Part shown: piece by piece, positions 59,554 through 64,000 of the stretch
How positions within the stretch are numbered: position 1 is the stretch's first letter
How the letters are laid out: each line of letters opens with the position of its first letter
Source of the DNA: Methanobrevibacter sp.
GTDB taxonomy: Archaea; Methanobacteriota; Methanobacteria; Methanobacteriales; Methanobacteriaceae
Length of the DNA stretch: 64,000 bases
Direction: 5' to 3'
Assembly: GCF_017409525.1 (NCBI RefSeq)
Contig: NZ_JAFQSO010000011.1
Coordinates: forward strand, 62,001 to 126,000
Notes under the pieces: generated by a model
The model's input: only the letters and a program-made list of their open reading frames with translations
What the model was told of the DNA's origin: nothing
The model's database searches: none
Program-made: the position numbers and the translations under genes

Positions 59554-60150
59554 ATGGATATTGAATATATTAAAGATAATTATAAATTCGAAACATTAAC
59601 TGAAAAGCATGATTTGAGTAATTTTGAATGTGGCTCTGATGATTTAAATGATTTTATTAAAAATGATGCATTAAACCAACAGATGGATAAAATAAATATC
59701 ACTAAAGTAATAATTTGTGATGAAGAAATTATTGGGTTTGTATCATTGCTGACTGACACTATCCCTTTGAAAAACATTCGGGATGAAAATATCCGGTTAA
59801 AATTAAAACCTCATTACAATGAAGATGTTGAAAATGTTCCAAAAAAGAAACCCTTGCCTGCAATAAAAATAGGAAGATTTGCAATTGATAAAAAATATAC
59901 GAATAATGGTTTAGGTTCACATATCCTAAGAAATGTCATAAACTCCATTAGGAAATTATCTGAAAATGATGTAGGTTTAAGGTTTATCGTCGTTGAAGGT
60001 TATGCCAGTGCTTATAATTTTTATGCGGTCCATAATCACTTTTCAAACTTAAAAAAAGATGATGAATTAATTAAAGAGAAGTTAGACAGGATTATTCAAC
60101 AAAATCCTGAACAAACTTTCTACTTGTATCTTGATCTCAAGAAAAGTTAA
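59554..60150 (+). CDS. GNAT acetyltransferase, TacT/AtaT-like toxin
   Basis: 198 residues of a GNAT domain. The N-terminus FETLTEKHDLSNFECGSDDL, then NDFIKNDALNQQ, fits the toxin-type pattern L-x-x-F-x-CG-x-x-x-LN-x-F, and IGRFAIDKKYTNNGLGSHIL is the acetyl-CoA loop. Toxins of this group acetylate aminoacyl-tRNA. Typical partners are small DNA-binding antitoxins encoded beside them; here a 46-residue gene converges on it with overlapping stop codons. TGGAGGCAGTACC precedes the ATG. A housekeeping acetyltransferase is possible, but the N-terminal pattern and the position among accessory modules favour a toxin. Confidence 0.75.
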   Translation: MDIEYIKDNYKFETLTEKHDLSNFECGSDDLNDFIKNDALNQQMDKINITKVIICDEEIIGFVSLLTDTIPLKNIRDENIRLKLKPHYNEDVENVPKKKPLPAIKIGRFAIDKKYTNNGLGSHILRNVINSIRKLSENDVGLRFIVVEGYASAYNFYAVHNHFSNLKKDDELIKEKLDRIIQQNPEQTFYLYLDLKKS

Positions 60151-60287
60151 AATAGTACTATTCTTTGAGATTCGCATTTTTTTCTAAATTCACGGTCTTC
60201 TCTGCTAGGAGGTTCATTCATTTTCCTTAAAAAATCCCTAGCTTCTTTACCATATAATGTTGGAGTTTCACCAATAGGTTTTGCCAT
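60147..60287 (-). CDS. Small antitoxin-like protein, 46 aa
   Basis: The minus-strand frame from ATG 60287 encodes 46 residues starting MAKPIGETPTLYGKEARDFL, then a highly charged stretch (PPSREDREFRKKCESQR). GAGGTGAATGCAC upstream is a very good ribosome binding site. The pattern I-G-x-TP-x-L-x-GK-x-A-x-x-FL is one I associate with small antitoxins that accompany PIN or GNAT toxins in archaea. Its stop overlaps that of the GNAT gene (TTAA), so both form a converging toxin-antitoxin pair. Assignment as antitoxin is an inference. Confidence 0.65.
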   Translation of the reverse strand: MAKPIGETPTLYGKEARDFLRKMNEPPSREDREFRKKCESQRIVLF

Positions 60288-60495
60288 GTGCATTCACCTC
60301 AGTAATATTTTAATATTTAATTGTTTTTTGTCCTTTAAATAGTTTACATTTTTCATTAATTTGGTAAATAATTATTTTTTTTTAAGATTATGCAAATATT
60401 TATATAGTATGGTTTTTTCAAAGCAATTTTACATATTAAAAGCAATTTTTAAGGTTTAATGGGAAGTTTTTATTAGGATCTATTTTTTAAAAGTA

Positions 60496-60550
60496 GGGTG
60501 GTATCACCCAATTCCCGCACAAGGAATCGTATAGATTCCTATCTTTTTTT
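60496..60550 (+). terminator. Two hairpins followed by a T-tract within the repeat copy
   Basis: GGGTG/CACCC around GTAT (60496-60509), then AGGAATC/GATTCCT around GTATA (60522-60540), followed by ATCTTTTTTT. The second hairpin is the gdhA terminator stem made perfect by the loss of one T. It may stop minus- or plus-strand transcription, and its inverted arms also look like a recombinase core site. Confidence 0.6.
60517..60537 (+). repeat. 21-base exact copy of the gdhA 3' end
   Basis: Identical to 58579-58599, including the last five gdhA codons, stop codon and following bases. Flanking DNA on both sides differs from gdhA. Confidence 0.95.
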
Positions 60551-60668
60551 GGTTAATGAATATTATTTAGTAAAATATGTATTATATTAATTCTTTTTTA
60601 AGCTTTCTAAAAATTAAATGAATTTATTTATATTATAGTTTTTAACATATAGTTACTTAGTGATATCT

Positions 60669-63600
60669 ATGAAGGCTTTAAAAATACTGGTTATCATGCT
60701 TGTTTTAATTATGTCGGCAGGGGCTGTTTGTGCAGCGGATGCCATTTCTAGTGATGATGCAGGTAATGATGGTCAAATAATTCTAGAAACTATACAAGAA
60801 AATGATAATTTAGAAAGTATACAAGAAGGCGATACTTTAGAAACTACGCAGAATGATGTTTATTCGGAGGGTGAAGCTTCATTCACTGATTTGAAAAAAG
60901 ACATTGCCAATTCAACTGGTGTTTTTGTGATGGATTGCGACTATAAATTTGACAGCATTTTCGATAACTTTACCACAGGCATAATAATTGACAGGGACAA
61001 TTTTGCCATTGAAGGTAATGGATTCACAATCGATGCGAACGGTCAGTCTGCAATATTCACTATCAATTCAAAAAATGTGACAATAAATAACCTCACATTC
61101 ATAAATGCAAAAGCTTCTCAGGGTAGTGTTCTTTTAATCGCCAAGAATGCGAGCGTAACAACAAACCATGTCAATTTCATAAACAACACTGCAAAGGATA
61201 GCGTAATTTGTGATAGGGGATTATATTACAGTAACTATGACACATTCCGTGATTGTACTGCAAATATGGGAGTTATAAAAGTAATCCAAGGAGAATTGTA
61301 TGTTGATAGTGCAGTCATGACAAGCTCCAAAATGTTGAACTGGGGTTTTATTTATACTGAGACTGGTCTTTCCAATATCACAATTGCCAATTCAATCTTT
61401 GCAAATACCACTTCCAACTACTCTGCGGCAGTCAGGGGATGTGAAAGAACATTCATCAGGAATACAAAATTCTTTAACCTATATTCTGAAATCTCTGCGG
61501 GGGCAGTTGCTCTTAAAGATGTAATAATTGGTAAAATTGACGGATGTACATTCATCAATGCCTCCTCTCAAAAAAATGGGGGAGCAGTGTTGATTGATGT
61601 TGTTGGAGAAGGGGAATATAATGGATATGTCACAGTCAGCAATTCCAGTTTTGCTGATTGCCGTTCCGGATTTGGTGGAGTAATAATACAATATGGTGGA
61701 GGTCTTACAGTAGTTTCCTGTAATTTCACAAACAATTCCGCTGATTTCGACGGTGGTGCAGTATATACCTCTCAATCTAAAGTTTATATTCTAAATTCTT
61801 CATTCACCGAAAACCGCGTGGAATATGGGGGCATTCGAGGAAGTTTTGGTGGTGCAGTCTATTGCGATAGTTCTCAATTGTACTTCACTGGCAATAACTT
61901 AACCAAAAATTCCGCACAATATGGTGGAGGAATATCTGGCTTTGACCTAGGTTATTATATTGATGGCAATACATTTAAGGACAATACCAATTTCAACGGT
62001 AGCTTTGATGACATCTACACAATATTTGATGATGCTCAATCAAGTTTTGGTGTCAACATATATAGTGGTGAAAATTCCCGTGACCTGAACAATACCGATT
62101 ATGCTACAATAATGGATATTGAAGGAATGGCACTTGTAATATTGAACAATACAATTGATACGGTAGTTATTCCTTCCAAATTTGATTTGCGCGATTGGGG
62201 ATGGGTCACACCTGTCAGAGACCAAGGCCGTGCAGGATCATGCTGGGCATTCGGATCTTCTGGTGCAATTGAATCCGCAATATTGAGATATTTGGGTATT
62301 GAAATGGACATTTCTGAAAATAACATGCAAGATGTCTCATTGGAGTACAACCCTTATGGGATTATAAGCTTCACTGAAGGAGGTTCTGCAGATATGGGTG
62401 CTGCTTATGCATTAAGTTGGTTTGGTGTATTCTCATCAGAATATGATGTCTATGACCAGTTGGGTAAAATCTCACCTATAATCGCTGTGGCCAACAGCAT
62501 CCACTTCCAGGATGTTGTTTTCGTACCTGCCCGCAAAAATGTAACCGATAATGACTTGTTGAAACGAGCCCTATTGAAATATGGTGCTCTATCCGTTACC
62601 TATGCTGCCGATCAGGTTCCTCCACTCTTGAATCCGAAAACTTCCGCACAATACAATAATGAGACAGAAGTGGCTGACCATGTTGTTTCATTGGTCGGTT
62701 GGGACGATCACTATTCAGCAAGCAACTTCTTGATTACTCCTCCTGGCGACGGTGCATGGATAATCAAAAACAGTTGGGGAGCAATTAATGGGGATGGAGG
62801 ATACTACTACATTTCCTATTATGATTTGAACTTTGCAACCAATGATATTTCAGTCGGATATGTGCTTGAAAATACAGTCAAATATAACAAGAACTATCAG
62901 TATGACATTCAGGGCAAAATTGTCCACTTTAATTTATCAACAGAATACCGCAATAATTTTGTAGCTGTTGATGATGATTTGATTGGGGCTGTTGGAACCT
63001 ACTTCAACGATACCAATGTGGAATATAGCATTGAAGTTTATGTAAACGATGTCTTGAGACTTGTACAGGATGGTGTTTCTCCATTTGCAGGTTTCCATAC
63101 TATCAAATTTGACTCATATGTTCCAATTAAAAAAGGAGATGTCTTCACAGTTAAAATCAAATCAAATTCCGTTCCGTTTTTAGTAAACTCAAGACAACAT
63201 TATGTTGAAGGCTCCTCACAGGTCTTCATTGAAAATGAGTGGAAAAATGTGTCTTATATGGAAGAATTGCACGGTGTTCATTTTGTTGCCTCTGTAAAAG
63301 CATACACAGTTGCTGATGATACCAAAATCATCAACAACAATGACATTGCAGTCGATTATGCCGGAGGTTCCTACTTCTCAGTTAAGGTCGTAACCGATGA
63401 CGGCCATGCAGTCGGTGAGGGCGAAACTGTAAAATTCACAATTGACGGAAAAACATCCTCTGTCAAAACTGACATCAATGGTGTGGCTAAAATCAAGATA
63501 ACTAATGTTCCTAAAAAATACACAATGACAACCACATATAATGGAAAATCAGTTAAAAACACAGTCACCGTAAAACAGGTCCTCACAACAAGTAAGGTCA

Positions 63601-63848
63601 CAGTCAAAAAGACTGCCAAGAAGTTTACCTTAAAGGCAACCCTTAAAATCAACGGCAAAGTTGTTAAAGGCAAATGGATAACCTTCAAGTTCAACGGTAA
63701 AACCTACAAGGTCAAGACCAATTCAAAAGGTGTTGCGCAAAAGACCTTGAACAAAAAAGTTATCAACAAGCTCAAGAAAGGTAAAACCTACACAGTTAAA
63801 GTGATTTACCTTAAGGATGCAATAAAAACAACAGTTAAAGTTAGATGA
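60669..63848 (+). CDS. Adhesin-like protein with beta-helix, papain-type cysteine peptidase and Ig-like domains
   Basis: Signal peptide at residues 1-25. Residues 80-490 form a beta-helix with short repeats such as FVNNSADFDGGAVYT-like strands. A C1A peptidase follows: C525 in GSCWAF with the upstream glutamine in RDQGRAG, H671 in ADHVVSLVGWDDH, and N701 in NSWG, so the catalytic set is complete. Next comes a domain of about 150 residues resembling lectin-like folds after the peptidase in other archaeal members, then an Ig-like repeat and a basic tail. Start ATG 60669 after TTAGTGATATCT. It is likely to cut peptides at the cell surface. Confidence 0.88.
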   Translation: MKALKILVIMLVLIMSAGAVCAADAISSDDAGNDGQIILETIQENDNLESIQEGDTLETTQNDVYSEGEASFTDLKKDIANSTGVFVMDCDYKFDSIFDNFTTGIIIDRDNFAIEGNGFTIDANGQSAIFTINSKNVTINNLTFINAKASQGSVLLIAKNASVTTNHVNFINNTAKDSVICDRGLYYSNYDTFRDCTANMGVIKVIQGELYVDSAVMTSSKMLNWGFIYTETGLSNITIANSIFANTTSNYSAAVRGCERTFIRNTKFFNLYSEISAGAVALKDVIIGKIDGCTFINASSQKNGGAVLIDVVGEGEYNGYVTVSNSSFADCRSGFGGVIIQYGGGLTVVSCNFTNNSADFDGGAVYTSQSKVYILNSSFTENRVEYGGIRGSFGGAVYCDSSQLYFTGNNLTKNSAQYGGGISGFDLGYYIDGNTFKDNTNFNGSFDDIYTIFDDAQSSFGVNIYSGENSRDLNNTDYATIMDIEGMALVILNNTIDTVVIPSKFDLRDWGWVTPVRDQGRAGSCWAFGSSGAIESAILRYLGIEMDISENNMQDVSLEYNPYGIISFTEGGSADMGAAYALSWFGVFSSEYDVYDQLGKISPIIAVANSIHFQDVVFVPARKNVTDNDLLKRALLKYGALSVTYAADQVPPLLNPKTSAQYNNETEVADHVVSLVGWDDHYSASNFLITPPGDGAWIIKNSWGAINGDGGYYYISYYDLNFATNDISVGYVLENTVKYNKNYQYDIQGKIVHFNLSTEYRNNFVAVDDDLIGAVGTYFNDTNVEYSIEVYVNDVLRLVQDGVSPFAGFHTIKFDSYVPIKKGDVFTVKIKSNSVPFLVNSRQHYVEGSSQVFIENEWKNVSYMEELHGVHFVASVKAYTVADDTKIINNNDIAVDYAGGSYFSVKVVTDDGHAVGEGETVKFTIDGKTSSVKTDINGVAKIKITNVPKKYTMTTTYNGKSVKNTVTVKQVLTTSKVTVKKTAKKFTLKATLKINGKVVKGKWITFKFNGKTYKVKTNSKGVAQKTLNKKVINKLKKGKTYTVKVIYLKDAIKTTVKVR

Positions 63849-63985
63849 TTTTTTTCATCTACACTTATTTTTTTTACATAGAAGTTTTTGGTGAACTTTA
63901 ATCATTTTAATGAAATTCTGACCGTGTTTTGTATTACTTTTTAATTGTCAAGGTATTAAAAATCTTCAAAATAGCTGTCGGTTCA

Positions 63986-64000
63986 CACAAGGAATCGTAT
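63986..64000 (+). repeat. Third copy of the gdhA 3' end, cut by the window edge
   Basis: CACAAGGAATCGTAT is identical to 58580-58594 and 60518-60532, ending at the window edge. The repeat may continue beyond. It lies 137 bases after the papain-type adhesin stop. Confidence 0.85.

Larger units (their letters stand above)
60288..60668. other. 381-base interval carrying a gdhA-end copy
   Basis: Contains the promoter of the small minus-strand gene (AAATATTAAAATATT near 60303-60317), two adjacent hairpins with T-tract (60496-60550), and the promoter of the papain-type adhesin (AATTTATTTATATTATAG near 60620-60637). No coding frame is seen. Confidence 0.6.

Noticed and set aside
59348-60505. 13-base repeat GTAGGGTGGTATC at 59348 and 60493 as part of the cassette boundary
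   Set aside because: A 13-base match can occur by chance in a window of this size. Its proximity to the gdhA-end copy is suggestive, but I do not count it as evidence.

Overview
The window is from a methanogenic archaeon of the order Methanobacteriales, most likely Methanobrevibacter. The evidence is the RNA polymerase genes split into B''/B' and A'/A'', a 2-oxoglutarate:ferredoxin oxidoreductase used in a partial reductive TCA pathway, archaeosine, wyosine and cobamide biosynthesis genes, AT-rich intergenic DNA with archaeal TATA boxes, and several large secreted adhesin-like proteins typical of gut Methanobrevibacter. No CRISPR array, rRNA gene or transposase was seen.

Layout. 1-8.4 kb: partial UbiA prenyltransferase, inositol-1-phosphate synthase, pyruvate carboxylase subunit B, an Old Yellow Enzyme homologue, small and membrane-linked proteins, and an M48 peptidase carrying zinc ribbons next to a VWA protein. 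8.4-14.1 kb: queC-larC, a CbiS-like protein with cobS, trm56 and DUF763. 14.2-23.7 kb: accessory-rich, with an adhesin ending in a transglutaminase-type peptidase, FKBP, a TetR-CPBP pair that looks imported from bacteria, an 850-base region without a conventional gene but with strong RNA-like structure, a sugar acetyltransferase, fumarase beta and a beta-helix adhesin. 23.8-34.7 kb: korDABC-sucC, an iron-sulfur flavoprotein, taw1, a restriction-modification pair, tpiA-pgk and thiM-thiE. 34.8-49.5 kb: five tRNAs, then the conserved block rpoH-rpoB2-rpoB1-rpoA1-rpoA2-rpl30e-nusA-rps12-rps7-fusA-tuf-rps10, closed by tRNA-Ser. 49.5-57 kb: cbiJ, a PMR1-like Ca/Mn ATPase, UPF0146, rimI, a zinc-ribbon membrane protein and the release factor aRF1. 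57.2-64 kb: gdhA followed by an accessory zone.

The central-carbon genes fit one route: PycB makes oxaloacetate, the fumarase subunit handles malate/fumarate, SucC and KorABCD take succinate to 2-oxoglutarate, and GdhA makes glutamate. CbiS, CobS and CbiJ belong to cobamide synthesis.

The most notable observation is downstream of gdhA. The last codons, stop codon and terminator hairpin of gdhA recur as exact copies at about 60.52 kb and at the right edge of the window, and the 3' half of the same hairpin with its T-tract recurs at 59.2 kb, exactly where a RelE-like toxin reading frame breaks off. These copies bound accessory modules: an orphan antitoxin with a truncated toxin, a GNAT toxin with a 46-residue convergent antitoxin-like gene, and a papain-type adhesin. 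The repeat has two inverted arms around a 5-base centre, so the end of gdhA looks like a recombination or attachment site at which accessory modules accumulate. A second unusual locus, at 19.4-20.0 kb, has a 14-bp long-range stem enclosing a small hydrophobic peptide with two in-frame ribosome binding sites, and may be a type I toxin-like RNA.
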